64,000 nt of DNA, taken from the NCBI GenBank assembly GCA_022225965.2, contig JAKJXP020000092.1:62001-126000 (forward strand), in the 5' to 3' direction. Both the position numbers and the translations under genes were made by a program. Position 1 is the first letter of the stretch. Every line of letters begins with the position of its first letter. Shown piece by piece: positions 34,148-45,190 of this stretch. Under the pieces are notes generated by a model. It did no database searches and was not told the origin of the DNA. It saw only the letters and a program-made list of their open reading frames with translations. Source of the stretch: Diatrype stigma. Taxonomy: Eukaryota > Ascomycota > Sordariomycetes > Xylariales > Diatrypaceae.

Positions 34148-35039
34148 TATCTCGTGTTTGTTATTAATCAGGATTTACGTGCTCTGATCGAGTCAGAATA
34201 CACAAACGAATGGAGAATAGATAAAGTTTCATGTACCCCCCGAAATACACTTGATATGATTATTATTTCTATATATATATATATATATATTTAACTAATA
34301 ATCGATACAATGCCATGCATTCTCATTTTAGATTCGTAGGGCGATCTATTGGGATTATTCATCCCTCCGTCTGGGACTATTCAAATACACGTTCTGGGTG
34401 AGAAATGGCAACCACCTACTTTCCAGTGGTACAGTCAGTTGTATAGCTCGTTTTGTCTTGTTGACCGTTGTCGTACAAGTAATAATATTCTGGGGGCGTA
34501 ATATATCGATTATTCCAAGTTTGTATTGTTTACATTCCTATCTTTGTTGAAAGGCATTCGGGATTCTGAGTCCCATTTCTAGATTCGGTTCTCTGAGTCA
34601 TTTCTGGGTAAACGACATCATTACTTGAATTGAGCCGCATGTGCTATTAGTATCAGCTTGTGGTAATGCCTCAGGATGTGTATCTCGAGGTTTTGCACTT
34701 GGACTACAGTGGGATTGAAGGACGTAGGTGATGTATGGAATTCCAGAAGCTTCAAGTCTACATATTTAATGTTGTTCTGTATTGTCGAATAACGTTGCGC
34801 CAAAATTCGATCCCCCAGCACCTACTAGCCATCGATACGTACTTATTCGCCAATACCTACCTAGGTACCTATTGTTTCCTCGAATAGTCAGTCGTGCTCA
34901 ACACCGTACCAGAATTGCCATTACTCTTCGCCTTGGATCAGCATAAACACGGCTTCCCAACACCACCCTCTCTATCTTCAAACTAACTTCTAGTAATACA
35001 ACTACTAGCTTACGAATACACCTGAAACCTGAGTCCACC
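34148..35039. other. Intergenic region upstream of the RRM-like gene
   Basis: AT-rich. It contains a (TA)n run at 34270-34291 and ACCTACCTAGGTACCT at about 34855-34870, including TACCTAGGTA at 34858-34867. No gene recognised. Confidence 0.5.
34270..34291. repeat. TA dinucleotide repeat
   Basis: About 11 consecutive TA units, roughly 120 bp after the plus-strand ceramide synthase stop codon. Confidence 0.85.
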
Positions 35040-36106
35040 ATGGGGTTCAAAGAGGTTGACAGGGCTTCAATTGGGTCATCTATCTACGCGATGATGCCCA
35101 GCAGTCCTGACCCATTTCTAGAAGGGTCAACAGTGACCCTTGTGCCGTCAGGGCCTGAAGACATTCTGGCGAACGAGGAGTACGCACGGCTTTGGCCTCA
35201 GGGTAAGTATTCCATAAATTACTGGATCCGTTGGGAACAATATAGCTTACTTCTATAGCCAATATGCGGCAGCTCCGTCTTCCCGACTCTCACGATCAGC
35301 TTGGGCCTGGCGAACAGGCTCACGCTTCCGATCCGCTTGACCAGCGGCATGATCCGCAACGAAGAATCGTCGACGGACGTGGTCAACCGAAGATGGGACC
35401 ACCACAGCCGATCGTGGCGCAACAACGAACCCGAGACCGCCTCAAGCCCGGCCCCAACTCCGACAAATACAAGGGGGACCCCAAGAACCCGCAGAACCAG
35501 TGCGCCGACATCCCCGTACACCAGAGCACCTGCCTCTTCATCACCAAGCTGCCGACCGGCTGCACGGCGAACCAGCTTCTCGGCGCCATCCGCGGCGTGG
35601 GCAAGGTGTGGGCGCTGAGCATGTGCGAGCCCACCGAGGCGTACGAGACCTCGGCGGCCAAGCTCACGTTCTGGGACCGGGCGGCGACCAACCGGTTCCT
35701 GCAGCAGGTGGCTGAGGGGAGGTTCCGGGTCGGGGACCGCACGCCCTGCGTGCTGATGAACTGGTACCGCACGCCGTCGCAGCCGCCGTCGCGCGCCACG
35801 CGGGTGCTGGGGCTCGCGGGGCCGGCGCGCATCGTCAACCAGCCGTACCTGGAGGGCTTCTTCCGCCGCCGCCGCCGCTTCGAGTACACCCTCGACAAGG
35901 TGGTGACCGTCTACCGGTACGAGGCGACGGCGCGCCTCGAGTTCCACTTCGCCTCGTACCGGTGCCAGGCGGCGTTCGCGGCCGCGTCGATCCGCAGGCT
36001 GTGCCGCGGCGAGGCCTTCGACGACGACCAGATCACCGAGGAGGAGAGGGAGCTTTGGCGCGACGTGCACCTCTACTGGGGGGTGGACCCGTGCGCGCTG
36101 CCATAG
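35040..36106 (+). CDS. RRM-fold protein of unknown function
   Basis: Exons 35040-35202 and 35259-36106 give 336 aa; the 56-nt intron runs GTAAGT..TATAG. The start has an ideal CACCATGG context. Residues about 145-220 look like an RNA-recognition motif: an RNP2-like strand CLFITKLPTGCTANQLLGAI, a central strand YETSAAKLTFWD in place of RNP1, and a closing strand. The RNP1 aromatic residues are poorly kept, so RNA binding is not assured. A second alpha/beta part follows (about 230-320: VNQPYLEGFFRRRRRFEYT, then ARLEFHFASYRCQAAFAAAS). I do not recognise a named orthologue. The C-terminal half is distinctly GC-rich. Confidence 0.75.
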
Positions 36107-37508
36107 CTAGGATTTGCTCTCACTTTGTTGGCATGGGAGGCATACGATACGCAAGGAATGGTGGTTCCCGGGCACGGAGACCTTGAGGTCGAGAGGAAGA
36201 GTTGACACTGGGTGCAGGCAGGAACATGAAGGAGCCGGGAGGATCGCAATGTATCATGATAGGGTTTCCTTGGAGTTGTTCAGAGGAAGATGCCTTCGAG
36301 CTCACTTCAGATGTAAAATACACGTATAGAATTGAAATTGGCAGCCGAGGATTTTATTCCAACTCCTGAGACTTCTGTTGTGCTGACACTATAGATCATG
36401 TCTATACTTGGAGGTATTTCCACCCAATTTCTTCGCAGTGAAATACTACACGACATTCAGAAGGGAAGTTTCCCCTTTTGGGGTGTCTTGATGTGAAGTT
36501 GACCAATCAGCATAGATTCCTAGTCCGGGCGGGTCTGACTTAGGCTTCGGCCGTGTCTTTGATATAACTTGATCCGTACAATCCGAAATATGCTTGCCTG
36601 CCCCCTATACGTATGAAGTAGGTAGGTACCTAGTACATAGGGCTGGTAGAATATAGTCAGGCGCAGGCAAGTAATTAATTCACCGGTTTACATAACTGTC
36701 AGCGTAACAGATTCAGGTTCCCTAACGACAATAACTGGCCGACATAAGGCCTACTGACGTAGATGTGAATGAATACCTAGTACAGAATATACGATTGGCT
36801 CATCAACAACCTTATTCAAGAGACATTCATAACTATTATGTCAGAAATGAAGTACTTCGCATATGATATATGAATAGGCGCACATAGTGGCAGACCGGTG
36901 GCATAATGGCATAGGTAGGCCTACCTGTGCAGCTGTGGTGGCATGCTGATGGTTACCTAGAAGGCTAGAACACCCACCTAAAGAGCAGCGCATCCAGCGC
37001 ATATACGCTAGTGCACAATTGGTTAGACACGATCATTGGCGTCATTTCTGGTCGTCAGATACCCGACTTACCCCAGATGACGACGTGGATAAGGTTGGAC
37101 CAGGCCAGGGGGGGCAAGGGGCCAGGGGGGTCTTGAGTGTCGGACAATTTCTCCCTCCAGAGTTGATTGTGCATGCAAGCGAAGTCGAGCAACCAAGAAA
37201 CTTTAAGCATTCCTCCCCCCTTCCCTAAGGTATCTTCACCTCTACAAACCCTCCAATACAAACCCCATTGTTCCTTTCCCACCTGCCAAAGGACCTCTAC
37301 CAATACCTTTGGAGGTCGTCCTGAGCCTGACGTCTCTACATGGACGAAAATGATTCATAGCGGGCTACATCGGAGCTTGAATCCGATTTTACCTGCGACA
37401 AGTGCTGCACATCCGCCATTCTAACCTCCCTACATCCCACTTGAGCCTCCAAGCCGGAGGCATATACGGGGTCAACACCTCCATTAATCCCCAGCCGAGT
37501 TCTGCACA
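36107..37508. other. Intergenic region upstream of DCR2
   Basis: 1.4 kb. GTAGGTAGGTACCTAG at about 36618-36633 belongs to the CCTAGGTA family. A G-rich patch at 37108-37130 has three long G runs. C-rich stretches appear closer to DCR2 (CCTCCCCCCTTCCC near 37212-37225). No gene recognised. Confidence 0.5.
37108..37130 (+). other. G-run cluster, possible G-quadruplex
   Basis: Runs of 7, 4 and 6 G separated by CAA and CCA, about 380 bp upstream of the DCR2 start codon. The 7-G run could supply two of the four tracts a quadruplex needs. Confidence 0.4.
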
Positions 37509-39352
37509 ATGACGCGACGAATCGTCAGTTTTCCCAGATCCATTTTGTACCATCCGTCTTGTGTGGAAGCTATGTTAACATTGTCATATCTTCTTTGTCT
37601 TTAGGTGCGCACCATCACACAGCTTGCCGCTGCGGCTGTCTTCACAGGCCTCGTCATATTCTTTCTCGACCGGAACTTCCAACTTCTCCCCAATGCCGTC
37701 CACGAGTATATGCCACAGCACCATCATGGGCTCGTTATCACCGATATAACCCTTACGAAGTGTTCTACCTTGAACGTCTTTTCCTCCTGCAAGCTCGACT
37801 CCGACGTATGGCACCGTGTTGAGAAAGACCTGTATCTTGGTCAATCATGGACCGCCAGCGCTTACATACACGTCCGACGGAAGAAGGAAGTCGAACTCAC
37901 CCCCGAGGACAGGGTAGTGGTGGATGTCACAGTCGGACGGTTAGACCCCACGAGCTCCAAGGGCCAGGCCGATGAGAGATGGGAATCGCGCAACGCCGGA
38001 CTATGGGTTCTACGATCTTCGAAGCCGCATGCGAGCGATTCCAAGACTGCTGTTATCGCCGTTGATGTTCTATTCGGTGACGATGCAGTGGAGGCTCGCG
38101 ATGGCTGGCAGCTCCAGGGAACACCTTTATTGCTCGACGCTGGCGCGGAGGTTCCAGCTGCCCACATCACAGTCCGACGAGGGAGTCAAGTCGAAACCAC
38201 CAAGCCGCAACCACGAATAAGAGACAATGGAAGATTCAAGATAATGCAGCTCGCTGACATCCATCTGAGCACCGGTGTTGGTCACTGCCGGGATGCTGTG
38301 CCCGACGAGTATGAAGGAGGTCCCTGCATGGCCGATCCACGCACACTCGATTTTGTTTCGAAGCTGCTAGATGACGAGAAGCCTGATCTGGTTGTGCTCA
38401 GTGGTGATCAGGTCAATGGGGATACTGCGCCAGATGCGCAATCGGTAAGACCATTCTGCTGTCGACCTATCTGATGATATACTAACTGTCCTAGGCCATA
38501 TTCAAATATGCTCAACTGCTTATCAAGCATAAAGTTCCCTACGTATCTATCTTCGGAAACCATGATGATGAAGGAACTCTGCCGAGACCTAGCCAAATGG
38601 CCATAATCGAACAGTTGCCATATTCACTTTCAGTAGCGGGGCCAGACGATATCGACGGCGTGGGCAACTACTATATCGAGGTTCTCGCTCGGGGATCCTC
38701 AACACATTCCGCCCTTACTGTATACCTTCTCGACTCACATTCGTATTCGCCAGATGAGCGGCAGTGGAAAGGCTATGACTGGATCAAGAAGAACCAGATC
38801 GACTGGTTTCGACAGACCGCTACTGGTCTAAAGAAGAAACATAAGGACTATACCCATATCCACATGGACATTGCCTTCATCCATATACCCCTACCCGAAT
38901 ATCGGGATAAGAGCTCTTATCACAAGGGGTACTGGAGAGAAGGCGTTACAGCTCCAAATTACAACTCGGGCTTTCATGATGCCCTTGTAGAGCAGGGTGT
39001 CATGATGGTCAGCTGTGGACAGTAAGTCAACCTCCTAGTAGCATCTCTACGCATATGCTGATTTTTTTTTGATTTTTTTCTAAGTGACCATGCCAATGAG
39101 TACTGCATGCTCTCCATGGACGAAGAGAAGAAGAAACCGCAACTCTGGATGTGCTACGGTGGTGGCGCTGGTTTTGGCGGGTACGGCGGGTACGGAGATT
39201 ACGTCCGACGAGTGCGCTTTTTCGACGTCGATGCCAACCAAGCGCGCATCACGACATACAAGCGGCTCGAATACGGAGATACAAAGAGCCGCATTGATGA
39301 ACAAATCATTGTCGATGGAGGCAAACCCATGCTGCCTCACGAAGGCGTTTGA
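37509..39352 (+). CDS. DCR2: Metallophosphoesterase Dcr2
   Basis: Exons 37509-37523, 37605-38444, 38495-39021 and 39085-39352 give 549 aa. Yeast Dcr2 dephosphorylates Ire1 and dampens the unfolded-protein response. The N-terminus reads MTRRIVRTITQL and enters a membrane anchor (about residues 10-25). Calcineurin-like phosphoesterase motifs are in order: ADIHLS (Asp223, His225), LSGDQVNGD (Asp273), FGNHDDEG (Asn307, His308), the HIPLPEY loop, and CGHDHANEY (His461, His463) created by the third splice. The first coding exon is only 15 nt and its intron uses a GTCAGT donor. All phases close. Length fits the family. Confidence 0.93.
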
Positions 39353-40751
39353 ACCATCGAGCAGCACAGTGTTGCAAGGGCCTAATTGTATTATATACTG
39401 CAAAGGGTCAGGTTCAAAGAAACGATAGGGAGAGTTGAAAGCGGGTAGTCATGTCTGGCCTAGGACAAGACGTGCTGAAGCCCAAATGCGCATTCTCCAG
39501 GCCACCAACTAGTGGTCATTTGTTGGGGCCGGATCTTGGAATAGTGCTTATGAACGTGCTTATCAGGGGCGTTTTATGGAAGTAGCAATAGGTTTGCTAT
39601 AGATATTAGATGGCTATTGCTATGGCTATGGCTACGGCTAGTGCTCGGAAATGGAAATAACAAATGGGTATCTCACGATACACTAAATACGACCTGAAAC
39701 TCATAAAATGTCTTCACTCTCTAGCTGGTTAAACGCGCTAATATATTTCGACATCTTGCGCGGCTCTCCCGTATTCCAAAGCTATCTACTGTTCGCCCAA
39801 AAAGTACGCACTGGTTGAGTCTAGATATTATAGGTTTGGGTGGGCGGTATAAAGAGATTAGGAGGTAATGACAGGACATATCAGGAGGACATGACCATGG
39901 TATCCAAGTCTTCTATATTTTGCCCGAGTTATGCCTGGGTGCTTTAACACCGAAGTGTAACGAAAGGCTACATCACATAATACTTAAATGCTAACAACAT
40001 TGGCCGTAGGAAATTAGCATAATGGCATGCGAATCTGGCGTTAAGCGGGAACGTGTACATCGAAGATTGTAGACGTTGCATGTAGTGATCTTGGTTTGAG
40101 CTTGTGCAGAGTACCCGAGGGTTATTATATTCCAGGTCACAGCTAATAGGGAGAGAAAAGGTCACGCTTAGAGAAGGTAGATTTGTCCGATCGGGTATGA
40201 GCAGAAAGGAGAAGACAGTGGGCGACCCAAGAAGCCAGAGCTGTGGGAGCTGGGCTGCGATTTATGTTCTGCAGTATAGACTGACGAGTCCCAGATTATT
40301 GTCACCCGTATTTTCGACCCCATAGCTGATTTGCTGACTTGGTAGCATGTTCTCCCATTATCCTTCTGGCATACTTTGATCGCTGCCTTCAACATGGCCA
40401 TATCCTGACCCCAGCCTATCTCTGCTTGCAATGGGCCATCGCAAGGTAGTCGTCTCAGCCGCAGCGCATCGAGGCGATAGGAACATTTGTAGATGATGCA
40501 AGGAGCAGAGGTTTTGGCAGAACAATTTGAATTTGTCCTGGTTCTCGTGGATTCTCTATCGCGCATTAGCCTCTGCTGGACAACAGGAGGCAGGTATCTC
40601 GTAGAACAGCTAAGCTTGGTGTTTCCGATGGTTCCAAACTCTTTTGCCCCAAACGCCAAAAACGTCCAGTCAAGTCAGGAATCCTACGCTCATCTCGTCC
40701 CGTCCAGTAGTCTCGAATCGAATCGATCGATCGACAACAAAGTAACTTCGA
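39353..40751. other. Convergent intergenic region, DCR2 to SMD3
   Basis: 1.4 kb. A short hexamer run GCTATGGCTATGGCTACGGCTA lies at about 39618-39640. A 163-codon minus-strand open frame (40168-40659) starts without ATG and has no recognisable family, so it is not annotated. Otherwise nothing was seen. Confidence 0.45.
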
Positions 40752-41291
40752 TTATCTTCCGCCGCGACCGCTCGCCCTGGCCCTGCTGACCGTTGCTCGT
40801 CCTCTGGCCAGACCGACACCGCGGCCTCTCGCATTGCGACTTCGGAACATGGGCGCATTCCTGGCAGAACTAGTTAGCGGCAACATACGAGAGGGAGCCG
40901 TGTCTAGGGGATGGAAGGGGGGGGGGGGAAGAAGGGGATGCGGGCATACTTCAACATATCCGGCACGATGAAGAACCGGACGTGACTTCCACGAATGTAG
41001 ACCTGATCCAGATGGCTGACCCGGCCATCACGCGCTGTTACCGTGATGTCCTTGAGCTGCACGTTCATGTTGTCCTCGGCTGCACCAGAAAAGAAAAAAA
41101 GTCGTTAGCACATCAATTCCGCGATTGCATCGGCTAGGAGGAAGAAGGAGACCCCAGCAAAGGTAAGGTAGCCAGCACACACCTTCCAGGAGCTTGCCAC
41201 GGTATGTCTGGCCGGACGTGATTTCCAGCGTGACGATGTGGCCCTGGGCTTCGTTCAGAAGCTTGATGGGGATTCCGATGGTGGACGTCAT
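40752..41291 (-). CDS. SMD3: Small nuclear ribonucleoprotein SmD3
   Basis: Exons 41183-41291, 40950-41079 and 40752-40860 give 115 aa. It is a core Sm-ring subunit of the spliceosomal U1, U2, U4 and U5 snRNPs. The Sm1 motif is in the first exon ([20 protein letters not shown], then [13 protein letters not shown]). Sm2 is in the second exon ([16 protein letters not shown]). The third exon holds [14 protein letters not shown] and an RG/GR-rich tail ([18 protein letters not shown]), a typical arginine-methylation region. Intron 2 contains a 12-C run near its 5' end. Length and both motifs match the family. Confidence 0.95.
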
Positions 41292-42023
41292 GTTGGCGGG
41301 CGAGGGAAGAACCAAGAGGGAACGATCGGGCGCTGTGTGTTCGTTGTTTTCTAGGGGAAGTAGGTGCTCGTCGCGCGGCTGTCCTGTCGTTCTTGCCGGT
41401 CTTGGTTGTCTTGTCTGTTGAGTTGGCTGCTCCCTGGAGGTAGAATTGAAAGGTGAGGCAGCACGACACCAACTGGTAGGAGCTTGGATAGTACCTAGTA
41501 GTTATGTGGGTATCGAATTCGCAGATTCGATAGAATTCATTAAACGGGGCTGCAGCTCAAGGCGCTGGAAGGTGCAGTCCTGCCCCTGCACCTCCAGCTC
41601 CAAGAGCTTTGCGGGGTCATGGTTTTTCCGCCTCACCACGCCACGGCCACCTGCAGTGCCCCACCCGCATCCATCCACTGGCACGGGACGGAGCACCTGG
41701 CCCTGGACTCAACGACTTGTCCCAAGTTTAGCTATAGTGATATGGCTTTGGCCCATGCAACCCTAGCAGGGCAACTTTGCTGCGCCTTCGGTATGAAGCC
41801 TGCCATGGGTGCTGATACTCAGGATCGTCCACAACAAACGATCAGCTGTGTTTGCTATTCCCAGTTTCTGACGTTGTTTCCAAGAGGACGTTATCCTCCG
41901 CCCAGTCACACATGCCACACGTAGCTAGCTTGACACACAAAACAGACCCTTATCTCCATCAGGTTCCCCTGAACCAACCCCCCCCCCCCCCCCCCCCCCC
42001 CCGGCTAAATACTCACGCACTTC
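41292..42023. other. Intergenic region upstream of SMD3, with poly-C tract
   Basis: 732 bp between the SmD3 start codon and the end of the next minus-strand gene. It contains the SmD3 promoter and a 25-C run at 41978-42002. No other feature recognised. Confidence 0.5.
41978..42002 (+). repeat. Poly-C tract (25 C)
   Basis: Uninterrupted C run 22 bp beyond the stop codon of the minus-strand gene at 42024. On that gene's strand it is a G25 run in the presumed 3' UTR. Length in the assembly may be unreliable. Confidence 0.9.
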
Positions 42024-43984
42024 TCACATGTACGCAACCGGCTCCCCCATCCACGGGTGCACGACGTACAAGATCTCCGCCTCGCGGGACGTCATGACAG
42101 CCGTCAGGCGCGGCAGGTCGCCGCCCCTTAGCACCAGACCGTTGACGAACACGCCGCCAGCCTGGTTCGGCTGATCCGCCAGCAGCGCGTGGAGACTGCG
42201 GCCCCACACGTACGGGTCCTTCTCCTCTTCCTTCTCCTTCTCCGTTTCCATTTCCGTCTCCATCTCCATATCCTCCTCCGCCCCCGCTCCCGTCAACCCG
42301 CGATGGTAGCTTTGGCTCTCAAGAACCGGCGTCGAGGCGAACCAGGTGGTATCCCCTCTCTGCTGCCGCTCCCGCTGCTTCCGTGGCTGATGCTGTAGCT
42401 GCGGGGTGCCACACTTGCGCATAGATTCCTCCGGATGCGGAGATAGACGCCCGGGTGGGGGCGAAGGAGGCGGAGGTGGAGGTGGAGGCCGCGCCGGTTC
42501 GCGCAGGTGCATGGTCGGGAACCGCAGCGTCGATGGCGTGGCCGACGACGACGCGTATGCGAGCGCGGCGCGCCGGAAGGCGGGCAGCTCGGCGGCGAGA
42601 CCGGCGGGGAGCAGGCCATTGGGATTGGTGAGCAACCCGCTACTGGTATTGGTTGTAGAAAAGGGGAAGGGTGCGGCGGGTTCCTGATGCTCCACCTGAA
42701 CCGGACTGCTTATGGTGCTCCGGGGCGTCTGAGGCGAGGAGGAGGCGAAGGTATTCCAACGGCGTTGGGCTTGACCACATCGCTGCTGCTGCGCCCCGTC
42801 TGTGGCTGTCGATCCGATTCTGGAACCTCCTGTGGGAACTAGTGGCGGCCAGTCCCAGTGGTCTCTGCCTCGACCTCCGCCAATGCCAGTTGGCAATAGT
42901 GTTGGTCTTGGTGATGATGACGATGATGCTGCCGTGTCTTGGTGGCTCTGGGTTGGAAATACGGTTCTTCGGAATAAGGAGCTGCCTGTTTTCGTGGCGT
43001 GCTGTGCAATCGCAGGACTCGCAGAGACGGAGCTCCGAGACGATTCCTGTCGAACTGGAGTATTGCCCATGGAAGCGATGGCGAAGTTTACGGGATTAGG
43101 TCTCCGGGCAAGCATGCAAAGCACTCTGGTATTGCCCGCCGCCGAGCTACCATGGTAGTTCTGGAACCCATTGGGACGGGAAACCTTGTCCGGGACGACA
43201 CCGCGGCTGGTGACAGTCTCCCCGGCCGCTCTTTCATGATGCTGCTGATCGGCAATCGTGCTGACCCAGACCCCGATTACGCCGCCGTGGTGGAGGGCCC
43301 GGGCGCCGAGGTAGCGCGGGACGTCTTTTTGGAACACTTGGCCGGTGATCACGGACTTGTCGTCGAACGCGTAGCCGCCGATCTTCAGAGGACGCTCGGT
43401 GGTGTCTTGGAGAAGCTCGGCCTAAAGACATAAGGTGTTAGTGAATGTCGCTCTCATTAGAGCTTTACCAGGTCCCGCACGCGCTCTCGATGAGCCATTG
43501 AAGTAATAGAGAATAGGGGCCGCCAGCAAAAGGATGTTCCCATTTGACACGTGCTTATCAAGCTCGTGGTTCGAGCTATGGAAACTGAACACAGGAGGGG
43601 GAGGCTTCTCACCTGCATTAGAGCAAAGTCGAGTGGCCGGTCCGCTTGATGAAAAGAAGGCTGGCGGACCGGCGATACCGGCCGCGACTGTTGCGGTGAT
43701 GGTGGAGGTAGCGGCGCCACCTTACGAACCTCCATAGATCTTCTCCTTTCGTCACGTAGCTGCTGTCTCATTCTGATGTTCTCTGCTTTCGCTCGCTCCA
43801 GCTCTCGGTTCGTTTCCTCCAACTTCCTGTTGGCTTCCCAAATGGCTCTTTCCTGCTGCCCGAGTTGGCGTCGTGTCGCTCTCAACTCATAATGCGAGTC
43901 CACTATTTCCTCGAGCAAAGTGCGTTCACCAATGGTATTGTGTTGCTCTGCGGTATTCGCCATGTTGGGGAATCGTGCCATCAT
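42024..43984 (-). CDS. Uncharacterised protein with N-terminal coiled coil and disordered body
   Basis: Exons 43613-43984 and 42024-43421 give 589 aa; the intron is 191 nt (GTGAGA..TTTAG), long for this window. I do not recognise the family. The N-terminus (about residues 18-90) is a strong coiled coil (VDSHYELRATRRQLGQQERA, then RKLEETNRELERAKAENIRM). Next is a short ordered-looking block (TTERPLKIGGYAFDDKSVIT). After that comes a long Ser/Thr/Pro-rich region with a poly-Pro run, an acidic Glu/Met/Lys repeat (METEMETEKEKEEEK), and a possibly folded tail ending EILYVVHPWMGEPVAYM. Two adjacent Met codons begin the frame. The stop codon lies inside a donor-like GTGAGA, so a further 3' exon is possible. 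Confidence 0.6.
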
Positions 43985-44678
43985 GCTCCAATGACTCTCA
44001 TGGAGTAGAGTTTGATGGAATGAGAATCACTTTTGGATCGCTGGCCAGACTGGAAGCTCAGCCGTATTTACATACTATTGCAGGCCCCTGTCTCCTTGAG
44101 GCTGTTTTCATTGCTGCCTCGCCGCTCAAGGCGAAATGTTCACTCAGCTACACATCGTCCTGTATACTGATTGATAGCTGCCTTGTCATCAGTAGGCCGT
44201 TTCAAGACACAGAGCAACTACATGGCTAGTAGGCAACAAGGGGGTCTTTATACCCCAGCAGAGCAGCCTAGCCTACGGCTCCTACAAGCAAACATTCGGC
44301 TGAGACTCTCCCTCTCGAGCATTCTTAGGCACGGTGAACTTCCTCAGGACAGTAATTTGAGGGAGAAGCTAATCGATGTTGGGAGAACTACCACAAATAG
44401 CGACACATGCGGCTGCTTAGGGCTTTTTTCTCACATTGCACGAGATCTTGGAACGACTGCTTTAATAGGCAACTGTGGCCTTTCTTTTTTCATTTCTCAT
44501 TGCTTGTAGAAGTCCATATGCTTCTATGCTTTTATCTTCATATATTTCCCTCTCATTCCTCATTACTTGTCGTCAAGGCCTAGCTCAGTAGTCCATGGAA
44601 GGGTGGCGCTGGTTTCGGTTGCTATGATCCATGTTAGACATCTGATAACACATTCCAAAAGCTGATATTATGGCTGGC
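43985..44678. other. Intergenic region upstream of the coiled-coil gene
   Basis: 694 bp between two minus-strand genes. Nothing recognised. Confidence 0.5.
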
Positions 44679-45190
44679 TTACGGGTCAAAGTCGTCTTGG
44701 TCACCATGTTGCTGGTCATACAGCTGCTCGGCCTGCTTCCTGGCGTGGTGCTTCGCCTTCTCGCGATCAATTGCGTCGAAGCCCTTCGTCTCGACTAGCT
44801 TGTCGACCTCGGCACCGGCAATACCGGCAATGAGCTCCTTAGCGAAGGCGTGGCTCACAGTCTTGCCTGACAGACGGAGGGATAATCAGTATTCATTGTT
44901 CTGGTGAGTCCATGGGTAAGGGAGGCGCGGAGGGGCAAGCAGTCGTAAAGGTATGGATGAAGGTGAGCGGGCAGTTGTATTACCTTCTTTTCGCTGTCGG
45001 TCCTCGAAGAGCTTCACAGCTTCGAAAGAGGCAGCGCCGCCGATGAGCTCGTGGCTCAGATGGGACTCATGCGGCTGTCCATCGTAGACCTCGTCGCGGG
45101 CGTTCTTGCCCTCATCTGAAATGAGGTCAGCTTTCATCCATGACATAATTCAACCAGGTGCTCCCTCGATCGCTTACCAAATCCGAACAT
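44679..45190 (-). CDS. CipC-like protein (DUF3759)
   Basis: Exons 45178-45190, 44984-45115 and 44679-44866 give 110 aa. It is a small cytosolic protein family named for the concanamycin-induced CipC of Aspergillus; expression is often stress- or hypha-linked, and the molecular role is unknown. Family blocks: HESHLSHELIGGAASFEAVK, EDRQRKEGKTVSHAFAKELI, AGIAGAEVDKLVETKG and a basic then acidic tail (KAKHHARKQAEQLYDQQHGD). The first exon is 13 nt (MFGF plus one base). All phases close. Length fits the family. Confidence 0.92.

Noticed and set aside
37005..37090. tRNA-like stretch with ACAATTGGTTAGACAC
   Set aside because: The A-box resemblance is good, but no B box (GGTTCGANNCC) or acceptor-stem pairing could be found downstream.
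40168..40659. 163-codon minus-strand open frame between DCR2 and SMD3
   Set aside because: It does not start with ATG, no domain is recognisable, and it lies in the 3' flanks of two convergent genes.
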